A DNA stretch of 64,000 nucleotides, taken from contig OZ024857.1 of the NCBI GenBank assembly GCA_964017155.1, positions 40,331,716 to 40,395,715 on the forward strand, in the 5' to 3' direction. This document shows positions 1 to 12,199 of the stretch, one piece after another; the stretch's first letter is position 1; every line of letters begins with the position of its first letter. Below the pieces are notes generated by a model. It was not told the origin of the DNA. It made no database searches and worked only from the letters and a program-made list of their open reading frames with translations. This DNA is from Oasisia sp. SBJ-2009. Lineage: Eukaryota > Annelida > Polychaeta > Sabellida > Siboglinidae. A program made the position numbers and the translations under genes.

Positions 1-446
1 CCAACACACCAGTCTCTCCCTACACACCTTTCTCTCCACCTACACACCAGTCTCTCCCAACACACCAGTCTCTCCCAACACACCAGTCTCTCCCAACACA
101 CCACTATCTCCCTACACCCGTCTCTCCCTACACACCTATCTCTCCCTACACTTGTCTCCCCCTACACACCTGTCTCTCCCCTACATACCAGTCTCTCTCC
201 CTACACACCTGTCTCTCTCCCTACACACCTGTCTGTCTCCCTACACACCTGTCTCTCCCTACACACCTTTCTCTCCACCTACACACCTGTCTCTCCCCCT
301 ACACACCTGTCTCTCTCCCTACACACCAGTCTCTCTCCCTACACACCTGTCTGTCTCCCTACACACCAGTCTCTCTCCCTACACACCTGTCTCTCCCCCT
401 ACACACCTGTCTCTCTCCCTACACACCAGTCTCTCTCCCTACACAC
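1..446. repeat. Minisatellite starting at the splice donor of the CRACR2A-like exon 5
   Basis: Tandem repeat of about 20-22 bp, roughly 20 copies, built on CCCTACACACCTGTCTCT with variants. Read on the minus strand each unit contains GAGACAG|GTGTGTAGGG. This nearly copies the real exon end and donor GAGTCAG|GTGTGTAGGG at 447. The array runs off the left edge of the window, so its full length is unknown. Confidence 0.93.
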
Positions 447-542
447 CTGACTCTGCACAGACATCAGCTCCTGCAGCTGCTGGTCCTTCTCCCTGATCTC
501 AGCCTCCATCTGCTCCTTGAGTCGCCGTTCCCGCGCTTCCTC
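447..542 (-). CDS. CRACR2A/EFCAB4-like gene, exon 5 (coiled coil)
   Basis: Thirty-two codons, phase 0 to 0, between acceptor TTTGTTGCAG and donor CAG|GTGTGT. The peptide begins EEARERRLKEQMEAEIREK and is strongly charged and heptad-like, as expected for the coiled coil that follows the EF-hands in CRACR2A/Rab44/RASEF-type proteins. It joins in frame with the exon ending at 4,959. The donor is the first unit of the minisatellite at 1-446. No stop codon or Rab GTPase domain is seen before the window edge, so the gene continues to the left. Family placement is inferred from exons 1-4; this exon alone would only say coiled coil. Confidence 0.82.
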
Positions 543-1790
543 CTGCAACAAACAAACCCCCCAGACTCTCAACACCCTGTATCAACCTCACAGCAAGAGT
601 AAAACGGATTTAACAACAATTAACCACAATTAACGACACTGTCATCCAAAGCATGCAGCCCAGATGGCATGTTGCCCAGAAGCTGTTGGCCAACCGAGAA
701 TTCAACAGTTTTGTATCTTTGTGTAATCTGTAATACTTCTAAATGTGCTGGTGTTGTTGTATATTCATGCAACTGGCATTTAAACAAAAAGTGGATATGT
801 TCTGTCACAATTAATGCTTTCATATCCATGTATACTGTTCCTTCATAGACTCTTCATCTCCATTATTCTTCCATCTTTTATAAGTGAGAAAAACACATCT
901 ATTTACAAAAATATTTTCATATTGTATATACAATGAATGACATATTGTAAATACAAAAGGTTAGTTTAATGCCATGCCATGCATCTTAAACCACTTCTCA
1001 TGTGTGTCTGACAGAGAGCTAAATGCTGGTGATGACATCATCTTTTGCAGAATGGATTACAAAGTTTGCACAGTTGTGTAATTACTAACACAATTATGGA
1101 GATGATGTAATAAGGTGTGGTGTAATGTATTATGTACCAGAATCAGGTGACATCATTTTTACAGCATCAATATTCATGGATATTCTAATACCACCCATGT
1201 GTAAATGAAACACATAGTTCAGTTGTAATAATAATACTGAGTTGTGCCACTTGAGTTGGATCGAGTGAGCAAAGGTAAACAATTTGTTGTGACCATAAAT
1301 GTTGTTGTATGTGACACTGTACATGACATTGTCTGTAAGTAAGAGTAAACCTGGTGTTGCGTCTACAGCGTAGGGACATTGTACTATCAGTTGTTGTTGA
1401 ACAAAGACAACCCAGAAGTCAGGTCTGTGAAGAGTGTAGATGTGGCTGCGTCGTGGAGAGTTTAGAGCAAAAGCAGCAAGGAACAGCCAAAGCAGGATTG
1501 GTAACTCAGCACGCGGTTTATGTTACAAATGTCAGTGGTTAGTTAGGATGTCACTAGTAATGTGTAGAGATAGTTAAGAGTGTTACTGTCACTATTAGAA
1601 TCACTGTTTAACAGTTTAGTATTTGTTGGTATTAGTATTGTTATTATATAATTATAAGTAGTAACTGTTGTTATTATTATGGTATTAGTATTATATGTTG
1701 TTATATATCTATAGCACTTCCTGTTGTATATTTGTTGAATAGTTTTGTTATATTTTACTGAGATATTTTTAATAGTAACTATAATACAAA

Positions 1791-1838
<48 letters not shown>

Positions 1839-4800
1839 CTGAATATACATATACAAATACATATTAATTAGAAATACATGTCATGTTTATATTTATTGCA
1901 AGATACTTGCTGGTATATATACAGTATCGTCTATCAAATGCTTGGCCAACTATCAGCGGCTGTTGATTATTATGACAGTATTGTTATTAATATGATTAAA
2001 TGTGCACACAGTCGCTTAAGCAAGAAGATTACTGCAGTTTAATAGACGAATACACAATTCTGCATGCAACATCACAAGTAGACTGGTAGGACACGGTACA
2101 CGGATTACATCACACTCAAAGCATGGCCCACCAAAGTGCTTCCTTGTCACAATAACCATTCCACCAACACAAGTTCTCAACCTGTTTGTATGTAAATATA
2201 ATTTGTAAATATAATATGTAAACACAAATTGTCTGTAGCTGATATATAATGGTCACACTGACAACATGCCTACATTCAGATTTCCTGTCATAATTCCTTG
2301 ATTATTTCTGTTGTTTATCCAGTTACTGTGATTTCTAACACAAGTGCTTTATTGACAGACTGTCCGAAACAATATAGAATACAAATACAGGATATATACA
2401 TATAAATCATGATGGACAAATTTGGTTTCTAAACTTATCATAGGAACACAATAGAGACTTAACAGACACAATAATTAATCATGAAGCAAACATAGTAATT
2501 GTCTTGTCATTCTGATGTTCACGCTATGACATGCATGGGTCATGTGTTTGGAAACTTACTTTACAGACGTAATATTACAGATTGTCAGGTGAGTTATATT
2601 TGTTGACAAAACAAGTAACATACGTGTAGTAAATATTAACTTACTTGTGTAATATAAAGGGTAAGCATTATATTCATTATTAATAGATTTCAGTGTTCCT
2701 ACATTTCCATAACTATAATCTCATGACAAGGCAAACCACTCCCTCTCCCAATCTGCTTCTAAATATACAACGAACACCACGTGCATGGAATACTTCCCTT
2801 GTGTACGTTGTGTCATTGCTACTGGTGCAGCTAATAATAATTACTGAGTCTACTGCAAGCATGCATTAACCCTTTCATTCCAACCGTCCATAACGTCTAG
2901 CGAAGACAGCAAGAATGGTGAAGTGTCTGCATTTGGAAATTATTTTGTACTTGATACTATGACCTGAGACACTAGTGACTGTTTATTCACATTGGACAAA
3001 TAAATTGGAGAAACAACTGTAGGGGGCTGATAGTTCTCATCCAGAAGACAGTTTGATCAGTTGGTTATATGGAGGAAATTTTACTTTGTCATGGGTAAAC
3101 ATTATTCAATTTAAGGATATTTGCCGTGATGTTATCTCTTATTCACTTGGGTTCCTGGTTAGGACTTCTGGGTCATCGCAAGGTACATTATGTGTCCTAG
3201 CATACTGCGGTGGTCATCTTCTTTGTCAATCTGACAGGTCATGGTCACATTTGATGGACATGACAATGGCTTTCAGTATGATGTGGACAGAGTAGTCTAT
3301 CAGTAAATGTAAGTCAGTGGACACGGCTGAGATAAATTCCAGACTGCTAGACGAGTAGACAAATTAGGTCATCGTTATATATCCAAATCTATTCCAAAGC
3401 ACAATGAACACACACAAAATTATTTAACACACAAATGCAACTAAACAAATGTTCACTAAAATGCAAATGTTACCAAAATTACTATTCAGGTTAGTGCATC
3501 CAACTGTACTCTTAAAGGCCTAATTTACCATAGCTGCAATTTGTGCCATGGAATCAAAGTTAAATTTCCGGGACCGTTGTGCAAATATTCTTGGATGAAA
3601 ACAAACACACCTGTCAGAAATTTATGTCTGCAATTAAATGAGAATCACAGTGGTAATGGGTAGTACCAGTAATAGTGACGAATAAAATTACAACAAGAGG
3701 TAAATTAGTCCTTCAAGGTTCCGTGAACTCTAGCCATGTGATTTCACTCACCAACAAAATGTTAACACACTTAGGATCGCCAAAACTGAGTTGCATCTGA
3801 AAAGAGGGGTGAACACAGGCACTGAGGGGGTGCAGTGAATCTAGGGGGTTAGGACTATGGCAGCAGCAAAACACAAAGAACACAGTTCTTCAAAACAAAC
3901 CACGACCAATTTCAGGAGCCTACTACTAGAGAGAAACCCTCAAACTGAAAGTTTGTGTGGGAGGGAACTAAACTCAGATTAAATATTGTTATCATGCCTT
4001 GTGTCAGACTTGGGTTCAAATGCAAGTTTATTTCAAAATAGTGCAACTGCATTTGGATAAAACAAATCACAGTTACATAATTCTTTTTACTCACACAGCA
4101 AACGCTGAATACATGACTGAAATTGGTTTCAGTTTAGCATAAAAATTCCATGTAAATTGGTTCAGGTTTTGGTGACATTTTGCACACAATAATTATTATA
4201 TCTGAAACTGATCAAAATACATGTTGCACGTGAATCAGTTTCAGACCAATGGTCTTTCATTTAAATACAATCATATGTTCATCATCAAAGTTCAAAATGT
4301 TTACAATCAAGTATGGATGCAGCAATATTTGTCTTTCAATAAGGTGGCTCGCATTTGAACCTAAGTCTGTACAACATTATAGGCACCTGTAATCATTTTA
4401 TATTATAACCGACAGTTTTGGAGTCAAGTATCCCACAGAACAAAGAAGTATTTTGGAATCTTAAGACAGGCTAATACATCTACTGCCTAAGCACAATAAC
4501 ACAATCATCTGCAATAACAGTATCTGAACTCTTGCCAAAGCAGCCACCTTCTGCTGAAGCCTTTTCTATGAAAATGTGTGAAAAATATCCATACAAAAAA
4601 AACACACATTTACATTTTAAAACATCGATTCTTATCCTGTAGATGAGGTGAAATGTCTTTAGAGGAGAAACATCTCAATCTTTCTCAAACAATTCTTATG
4701 GCCGAAAACACTGACATTGCATCATATTGTATCTTTTTAATGTGACAAAATGTTTCTCACATAAAGCATTGAAATAAATGTAGCAAAATATTTTCCACTT

Positions 4801-4958
4801 AAACACAACACACACTGCATGTCTATTATCCAAAATGTTTTCCACATGGACACAACTTTACGTTATTTATACAAGTTCTGCAGATGAGTGAGAGGTGACA
4901 GCAGGGTGACAAATGTGTACACATGTGTGGTTAGTGTGAAGGCAAGTAACTGAGCTAC
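543..4958 (-). other. Intron 4 of the CRACR2A-like gene
   Basis: A 4.4 kb AT-rich stretch with no further exon I can support. It contains a (TA)n run at 1,794-1,832 and otherwise unique-looking sequence. Open frames here are short, lack splice borders and show no protein-like composition. Confidence 0.7.
1794..1832. repeat. (TA)n microsatellite
   Basis: Uninterrupted TA dinucleotides, about 19 copies, inside intron 4 of the CRACR2A-like gene. Confidence 0.97.
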
Positions 4959-5049
4959 CTGAGCAGTGATCCTCTCCTTCTCTTGTTTCATTTGCTGTTC
5001 CATCTCCTCGTACAACTTCCGTAGCTCCTCATCGTGAATGCTACTGCGA
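4959..5049 (-). CDS. CRACR2A/EFCAB4-like gene, exon 4 (coiled coil)
   Basis: Ninety-one bp, phase 2 to 0, with acceptor GGCTTGCAG and donor CAG|GTAGCT. The split codon gives N, followed by RSSIHDEELRKLYEEMEQQM and a KQEKERITAQ tail. The LYEEMEQQ-type stretch is characteristic, from memory, of the start of the coiled coil in CRACR2A and related large Rab GTPases. In that family this segment mediates oligomerisation and contact with STIM/Orai or dynein. It joins in frame to exon 3 upstream and exon 5 downstream. Confidence 0.87.
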
Positions 5050-5558
5050 CTGCAAGCCGACGAACATGGCAAATTACAAGTTAATTCAAATTAATTAAGA
5101 ATTATAATGTGTTTCTATGTAAAAATAAAAATACATTCAGTTTAAAGTGAATTATTGTATTTATGATAAACTCACATTAATATTGTCTTAATTGAAAAGG
5201 TTATAAATAATAATCATAATCATAATATAATAACATTACATTAGCAACAACAGCCTCGTAAATCTGATCTCAGTAGTGCAATAAATTCTCATAATCATAT
5301 CTGAAGCAGAAGTTATCAACAGATGGATGGACTGGCTACGACGCTAAGGAGGACAGAAAAATGATTCTAAATAATTTACAATTCGTACTTTTTTTTCTTG
5401 AACTATGATCGATATACATATATAAATTGATTACAGCCTACATTTCACCTTCCAACTTGGAGTAATATTACTGTTATGATTAATTACGTCTTATCCAGTC
5501 ATTAATCTATCCAGGTCTTGTTAATTACTGCAATGACAAATCTCTCTGTCTCCCGTAC

Positions 5559-5573
5559 ACACACACACACACA

Positions 5574-5610
<37 letters not shown>

Positions 5611-5640
5611 ACACACACACACACACACACAACACACACC
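5559..5640. repeat. (CA)n microsatellite
   Basis: CA repeats with a few CAGA interruptions, in intron 3 of the CRACR2A-like gene, about 70 bp from the exon 3 donor. Confidence 0.96.
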
Positions 5641-5708
5641 TACACCCACACAAACACTGCATCAATAATTCAACATGGTGGTTTGGTCTGCATGTGACCT
5701 TGACCTAC

Positions 5709-5855
5709 TTCTGAAGGACGGCCTCCATGGACTTGAGGTCCGACTGACTGCGTTTGATGTCTCCTGTCACTCTTGCCAGGAACTCCTCAAAGGACCCGAG
5801 AAGTTCCGGTTCTTCCCTCCTCAGTCGCATCCAGATCGACTTGATCACATCAACA
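5709..5855 (-). CDS. CRACR2A/EFCAB4-like gene, exon 3
   Basis: One hundred forty-seven bp, phase 2 to 2, with acceptor CCATGCAG and donor AGAA|GTAGGT. It encodes VDVIKSIWMRLRREEPELLG, then SFEEFLARVTGDIKRSQSD and LKSMEAVLQ. The peptide looks like the helical linker between the second EF-hand and the coiled coil. The open frame continues through both splice joins, which is the main evidence that it belongs to this gene. Confidence 0.85.
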
Positions 5856-6469
5856 CTGCATGGACATGATCGGCAGTTAAAATAAATACTAAATCTTGTA
5901 TGCTTGATGTGCAATATACTTCACACAATGATGTTTTCAATGGGTGGGAAAAACCTGGTTTGATTAAGACATCAACATGTTTTTCTCATGTGTTTGAAGA
6001 ATGTTTGTCAATCACAGCTCATAATCTTGGCAAGTTAGTAATAATTATTTTAATCAAGGTTCTTCAAAGCTATGTATCTAGCCTCTTGCTGGAGTATATA
6101 TTCGCAGCACTATTATATAATTTAGCTAAACAGTATTTAACGAAAAATGTATTTTTAAACATACACTTCGAGAGTATAAAAAAAATTCTATTCAACATGA
6201 CTGAATAAAATAAAATCATGAAAGATAAGGACATTTTGATGGGTTGCCCAAACAAAGGGGGACCAATCTTTTTCCCTGGCAAAAAGTGATCCAATAATCA
6301 CCATTCTTTTCACTGCAATACAGGTACAATGTTTATGATTTTAACAGAGTATCGCTAGTATTAATCCAATCCGTTTTTATATTACTAGATTATATATTTT
6401 TACAAACCCCGTACACAAGGAACACAGTTCCAGAAATGTTACTAATGTATGTTCTGAACGAATACTCAC

Positions 6470-6629
6470 TCATCAAACAGATTAGTCCCGCCAACTGTTG
6501 CTAGGAGACTGTCAAACACTTTCTCGTCATCCATTGAGTCCACTTGGTCATGTTCGTAGACCTGCTCCAGCCCAGCATGCATTGGGCCATCTTCCTGGTC
6601 GTCCGCCTCAGTCACACCCACAAAACGTC
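6470..6629 (-). CDS. CRACR2A/EFCAB4-like gene, exon 2
   Basis: One hundred sixty bp, phase 1 to 2, with acceptor TTTTGAAG and donor GATGA|GTGAGT. After the split Gly codon it reads RFVGVTEADDQEDGPMHAGL and ends VGGTNLFD. Joined to exon 1 it gives FTNGFGRFVGV. This matches the end of an EF-hand helix running into the acidic linker seen in EFCAB4-type proteins. The acidic stretch (EADDQED, MDDEK) is conspicuous. Confidence 0.87.
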
Positions 6630-6655
6630 CTTCAAAACATGGAAATGTAACAGGT

Positions 6656-6658
<3 letters not shown>

Positions 6659-6696
<38 letters not shown>
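6659..6696. repeat. (TA)n microsatellite
   Basis: About 19 TA copies, 30 bp upstream (minus strand) of the exon 2 acceptor and joined directly to the SINE-like repeat at 6,697. Confidence 0.96.
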
Positions 6697-6698
<2 letters not shown>

Positions 6699-6970
6699 TA
6701 TATAGCACAGTATCCAGTCCTTAGGACTGCTCAAAGTGCTTTAGACTTTACTTCCCTGACGGCTGACAGACCTGTTCATTCAGACACCATCTCAACTTCT
6801 CTGGGAAGCATCCAGCCACTTGCTACAACTACTGTGCGAAAGGCTGCTCGTACACGTAGTCACCACAGGTACTCATTTATACAGCTGAGTGAACTGGAGC
6901 AATGTAGAGTGAAAAAACTTGCCCAAGGTTTTAACACTGCACTCCCGGGTTCTAGTAGTCTGTTTTGTTC
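6697..6970. repeat. SINE-like dispersed repeat, copy 1
   Basis: Starts TATATAGCACAGTATCCAGT followed by ACTGCTCAAAGTGCTTTA and ends in the GAGCAATGTAGAGTG / CTTGCCCAAGG type module. That module is common in marine invertebrate repeats. A second copy is at 11,100-11,310; shorter relatives of the head are at 38,035 and 39,655. No RNA polymerase III promoter boxes were confirmed, so SINE is a working label. Confidence 0.55.
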
Positions 6971-7425
6971 AACTTTATATGTACAGTAGGTAGGAATTAA
7001 CTCCAATAATTGTATTTGTATAGTGCATTATTCCACTTATGGGAATTAGCTCCAAAATACATAATTATTAATCTTCTAAATATTTAATGAAATTCACATT
7101 GCAATGAACCTTTGCTAAAAGGCGGCATTCATTCCCTTAATATACAATTTGCTTACATTACTCACTACCAGTCTTGGGAATGATCAAAGGATGAAGAAAT
7201 TTATAACTGACTGCCTGCATTATATCTGTACATACAGCATTGTTTTATTTTTTTAATAAACAGGACAAAAAGACTGAAATTTTAAAATTGTCATACAATG
7301 CAATCATCTATTTTAGTATGATGGTCACATGGCCTATTATCATCTTCCCGTGAGCCCATCAGCTTAAAATCAAGCAAATTATATTTTTTCACATCTAAAT
7401 AAAACAAATTGGTTAAATGGAGGGT

Positions 7426-7760
7426 GCCAGCTCCTCTGCCCAGAATTGGCAGAGCAGTAATGTGTAACAGGAAGTCTGCTGTCTAGAACATGAGAAAGTT
7501 AAACATCAATGGGTAGTGTGGTTGTCTCTGCTCGCCTCGGTGTTATTGCCAATAAATTATGTTTTGAAACTGGATGTTTTATTTACCATTTGAATGTATA
7601 AGTATTGCAGGTGGAATCTTTCAAACTGCGAACATTGTTCCAAGATTAAATAAAGCAACTAAACACAAATTGGCAGGCAGTAAACCTTCAACATGCATAT
7701 TGCAGTCATAAGAACGTAATATTAAATTAATTAAATAAAACCTAGGAGTTGGCACCCTTG
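7426..7760. mobile_element. Non-autonomous element with inverted ends, copy 1 (intron 1)
   Basis: Begins GGGTGCCAGCTCC and ends GGAGTTGGCACCC, an imperfect terminal inverted repeat of about 13 bp. The internal 330 bp match, in reverse orientation, the sequence at 36,938-37,277; for example AACCTTCAACATGC and CAAATTGGCAGGCAGTAAA are shared. A degraded third copy lies near 22,195-22,445. No coding capacity, so MITE-like. Confidence 0.72.
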
Positions 7761-7883
7761 CATTAATATAAAGACTACGATAAACATTACTGAATTTAAA
7801 ATTGTTTATCACACACACAGCATAATGAAGCTCTAAACAAATCATGTTATACATTGCGTAAGCTGACCAAAATGACGACCTAC

Positions 7884-8136
7884 CAAATCCATTGGTGAAC
7901 TCCTGCAAGGTCAGGTAGTTGTTGCCGTCATTGTCGAGCGAGTCAAAGACTGCCTCAAGTTGGTCGGGTGTGAGGGATAACTCCCCCTGGAGATTCTGCA
8001 TGTCCCTCTTCGTGATGACACCCTTGCCCTCCTTGTCACACTGCATAAACAACTCATGTGCCTTCTGCTGCAATGCATCCTGGATATCCTCGTGTGACGC
8101 CTCTCGCTGTAATGGTTGATCCACGTATGTTGCCAT
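7884..8136 (-). CDS. CRACR2A/EFCAB4-like gene, exon 1 (two EF-hands)
   Basis: ATG at 8,134-8,136 in a good context (A at -3, G at +4). The exon has 84 codons plus one base and donor TTTG|GTAGGT. Residues 34-45 form a degenerate EF loop (DKEGKGVITKRD; Lys at position 5, Asp at 12). Residues 68-79 (DNDGNNYLTLQE) keep acidic or Asn ligands at 1, 3, 5 and Glu at 12, so the second hand should bind calcium. The phrase MQCDKEGKG...LTPDQLEAVFDSL matches my memory of CRACR2A/EFCAB4. These proteins are cytosolic calcium sensors that modulate Orai/STIM entry, and long forms carry a Rab GTPase domain. That domain would lie off the window. No recognisable core promoter was found upstream. Confidence 0.9.
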
Positions 8137-9004
8137 CGTGATCTCCTAAATCGTCAAATTTATATTTTTCTGCAGTCATTAGCGCAAGACCATGGCAACG
8201 TATATATCTTCCTCCGGTACTGCAAGTGAATGTCTAGACTGGGCAGAACCAAGATTTCTGGTCTAATGCTTCATGCAGAAGGAGATGAGCAACTATGGTT
8301 CCGCGTGGCTGCACATTGCTTGTGTACAGTCGTCCAGATCATCACAGCCTGGAAAAATTAAAACACACTACAGCATTTGCAAAACATATGACTATCAAAC
8401 ATCAATGAACATACAAATATTTTATTTTATTCTTGTAATCAAGCATACATATTTAATTTATTGTCTCATCATACATATATCTCCATGTGCTGAACTTCAT
8501 ATACCCTTGGTAAATACAACACAAAACTACAACTGTTCTTTGTTCAAACACAGTTCAACATTTCCCACATGTCACTGTATACAAAAACATGAAAACTCAC
8601 ATCAATAATATTCACAAACAGTAGGAGCAACAAGTCACAATAATCCAACCCAGACCTGATGTGGCGTCGATGTTAACCTGATTGCCACAGACTGACGTCA
8701 GGCCACAGGTCCATGTAGATACCAGCACGGCAAGTTATTGTTTATCATATCAACTAGCCAGAAGGCTTACGACAAACCAACTTGTTATCACCACAGCTGT
8801 GGGGAACTCTGAGTCACGAGTAGACAGCACATGCTCAAGTACCAGGTAAAGAGAGGTTGGTATTGATTCTGCTTCTGCACAACAATAAAACTGGTGCCAG
8901 ATGACAGCGAGGCATCCCAACTCACAAAGGTGTCACAACATTTTTTCTGCTGACAACTGCGCAGTGACCAACTGTTTTACATTTATTGCAATAATTAAAC
9001 CTTT
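8137..9004. other. 5' flank of the CRACR2A-like gene
   Basis: Unique-looking AT-rich DNA. An AG at about 8,170 on the minus strand (ACTGCAG) could be the acceptor of a 5' UTR intron, but this is unproven. I see no TATA box or CpG cluster that I would call a promoter. Confidence 0.4.
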
Positions 9005-9150
9005 TTTTAATATGTACATATACAGTATACAGTGTATATATATAATATACATACATATATATGTATATATATAGTACAGTAGTGTATATAAATAATAAAT
9101 ATTTACATACAGCCGGTATATAAAAATTATATATATATATATATATAGGG

Positions 9151-9182
<32 letters not shown>

Positions 9183-9303
9183 ATATACCCTGTATATATA
9201 CAGGCTGTACATGTTATATATATTAATATATATTATATATATATATTATATATTTATATATACACATACACATGTACATACATACACACACATATATACA
9301 CAC

Positions 9304-9399
<96 letters not shown>

Positions 9400-9400
9400 C
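9005..9400. repeat. TA-rich tract with pure (TA)n at 9,305-9,398
   Basis: Nearly 400 bp of TA, TATG and TACA mixtures. Small inverted repeats such as TATATATAGGGTATATATA occur near 9,140-9,190. The tract ends in about 47 uninterrupted TA copies. Confidence 0.93.
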
Positions 9401-11099
9401 ATGAATAAAACATAAAATATTTTAAACAGCATAAAGCATTATGTCCAATGATATGCTTATCAGGAGTAAATAAAAGCGCTTTCATTTAATTAAATTGACA
9501 TATACACAATAAGATCAATCACCACCGCAATTATAATAACACATAACATATAAGTTTTATTAAAGAAATAACTTTAATAATAGATTCATGAAACTTTAAT
9601 AGAACTCATAGCAATCATAAATGAATTATGTTATAAGTCAACGGAAACATTTATGACACAGAAACACTGTCGGACATGGAAGTATAAAGTTGGACTAAAC
9701 ATCATAGATAACTAGATTATATAAGTAATCAAATTACTTCCCCTGAGGCACTATGCGCTGGTTTGATTGTAATAGCATAACTGGCAGCAGTCTTTTGCAG
9801 CAGATATTATTCAAAATAGCAGTTTCTTTAGTTATATTACACATGTGGCATGTACAGCCTTAAGCAGTGCAAAATTTAGAAAATGTTAACAACGCTTGGC
9901 CGAGCCCAGTACAGAGAGCTGTTTACAGAGCGAAGTGAACGACCTACGCCATTACTTCAACCACACAAGAGAAAGTATGTCAGAAACAGCTGTTACACTA
10001 CCAGACCAATTAATCTATATACAGGCTTCCACAGGCCCGCCAACACACAAAGCCGTCTAGATGTCGTGCAATCAATAAACACATTTAATTTACATAGCTC
10101 TAAAATCAACTGCCCTGGAAATGGTGGTTGACTTGATAAATTACCATAGCACAATATATGGCCCTTATATTTAAATAGTAAGTGGCTGCCTTGAAGGGTG
10201 TATAATATACGTCATGTATGCATGGTGTTGCCATGACAGAATTTACCTGTCCTCCATCTCCTCTTCATGCCTCCCATTTCTACAATTTTCAGTTACAAGT
10301 ACATACACATTTTGAACATTCTTAATTATGACTGTTCTACTAGAATGATAACCATAAACAAAGCACATCCACCAGAAACAAGATCTTGCACATTTAAGCA
10401 ATCCTTGAATCATACATACTCGAAAATCACTGAAGCATGACCACCAAACAACTTGACTGATGAGTTGTGTCTAAGTCTCTCCGCCTTCTGTAATGAAGTA
10501 CGCTGCAGTCACCAAAGCTTGTCATTCAGTCAGGTGAACAGCCAGACAGAACTGTGATTTGACCACTTGTAACTAACAACACTGATGTTAGCGTGCACTG
10601 AATTAGTGACAGCCACACGGAGAAATTGTACTCTGTGTTTCCCTGCGATGTGAAGAGTGAGGTGGGCCACCTCGCTCAAAATTGCCACATCATAGCAATT
10701 TTGTTTACATGTTTACATGTTACCTTGCAGTTATGCATTTGTTTCCTATCTATAATGACTATGCCAGGGAAAAGGCAAAAACACTCTTTAGAATGCACCA
10801 TTTTGAAGGTAGTTTTAAAAATAGCCATACCCCCGATCCACATAGCATCACATCTTTGGTGCTCACTCAGTCCACCCTACCACCTTGCACATCGTTTTAC
10901 TCAGGGGAACACTGTGTAGTGTGTACTCTCATACATTTTCACTTCACCAAAAACAGAGGATTCACTGGAACCATCTTTTTAAAGAAACAAAACTTGTCTG
11001 TCCTCTCACAGCTTATCAATAACTTCACCAAATCAAGTGCTTCTCATAGGGGATTTGCCAGGGTTAGTTTTCACGACAAACAGCCCTGGCATGCGAGCA
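9401..11099. other. Intergenic stretch, nothing recognised
   Basis: AT-rich unique-looking DNA. Open frames near 9,883-10,131 and 10,626-11,270 are not supported: no splice borders, no family-like composition, and the end of the second overlaps the SINE-like repeat. Confidence 0.5.
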
Positions 11100-11310
11100 T
11101 GGCATACAGTGCCATATCCAGTTTTTCAACTGTTCGAAGTGCTTTGCACTTCATCTCATGTCCCGACAGACTTGTTCATCTAAGAACTGCACCCACTTGG
11201 CGTACGTACAAACCTCATGTTCATAAATTACTGCAAACTGAACCGAACCCAAATTCTCTCAACATAGAGTAGAATATTCTAGCCACTACATTACCCAACT
11301 CAACAACTCT
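11100..11310. repeat. SINE-like dispersed repeat, copy 2
   Basis: Shares with 6,697-6,970 the order: CAGTGCCATATCCAGT head, CGAAGTGCTTTGCACTT, then GACAGACTTGTTCAT. It ends with AATATTCTAGCCACTACATT, which resembles the 'gene-end' module of common marine repeats. More diverged than copy 1. Confidence 0.5.
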
Positions 11311-11380
11311 GGGATTAGAACAATTATACCTAAAATGCACCACTCTATATGGCACTCGTGACATGCTTTGTGTCTAACAG

Positions 11381-11530
11381 TAGTCACTCAACTGTTAATT
11401 TTTTATTAAACATGAAGTAGCGACTAACCAGTAATATGTCAATATTGAATATAATATTGTTCATGGCTCCAAGAATGGTTAATTGTCTATAACGACGGAC
11501 TACCAGCTAGCTAGAACTATCGTGCACCCA

Positions 11531-11566
<36 letters not shown>

Positions 11567-11772
11567 TGGGTGCACTAGCTAGAACTATCGTGCACCCAGT
11601 ATATATATATAAATATATATACTGGGTGCACGATAGTTCTAGCTAGCTGGTAGTCCGTCGTTATAGACAATTAACCATTCTTGGAGCCATGAACAATATT
11701 ATATTCAATATTGACATATTACTGGTTAGTCGCTACTTCATGTTTAATAAAAAATTAACAGTTGAGTGACTA
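11381..11772. mobile_element. Foldback element with perfect 150-bp inverted arms
   Basis: Arms at 11,383-11,532 and 11,621-11,770 are perfect reverse complements by eye over about 150 bp. Both ends are flanked by TA (11,381-382 and 11,771-772), as in Tc1/mariner-type target duplications. The arm starts GTCACTCAACTGTTAATTTT. The centre holds (TA)n plus a third partial copy of the inner arm (CTAGAACTATCGTGCACCCA). No coding capacity. Confidence 0.9.
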
Positions 11773-11774
11773 CA

Positions 11775-11796
11775 TATATACATATATATACAGCTG

Positions 11797-11832
<36 letters not shown>

Positions 11833-11854
11833 GCTGTATATATATATATATTAT

Positions 11855-11922
<68 letters not shown>
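11775..11922. repeat. (TA)n microsatellite with CAGCTG interruptions
   Basis: TA copies interrupted by ACAGCTGT palindromes and a TTATTATTA stretch, immediately next to the foldback's right end. Confidence 0.95.
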
Positions 11923-11929
<7 letters not shown>

Positions 11930-12199
11930 ATCAATAAAAACAAGAACTGAAAAAATACTACAATACTATTGGATAATTCACTTTCATTTCACTTATTAAA
12001 ATTAAAACTGTCTTACTTTTAATAGATGTTTTTGTTGTATGGATTGTACCTCACATGGAAGTTTGTTCATTTGAAAACAATATACATTTATACATTAAAT
12101 AAAGAGCCAGATACACAACTCTACTGTTACATTTAAATAACTTGATTTCTTAAAACCATTGTAAGCTATATGGTGCTTACAATCGTATTCAAATAGGTA

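Noticed and set aside
152..496. A plus-strand frame of 114 codons rich in Ser, Pro, Thr and His
   Set aside because: Translation of the minisatellite at 1-446 and the antisense of the real exon.
8273..8608. Plus-strand frame of 111 codons upstream of the CRACR2A-like start
   Set aside because: AT-rich composition, no family resemblance, no splice or start context that stands out.
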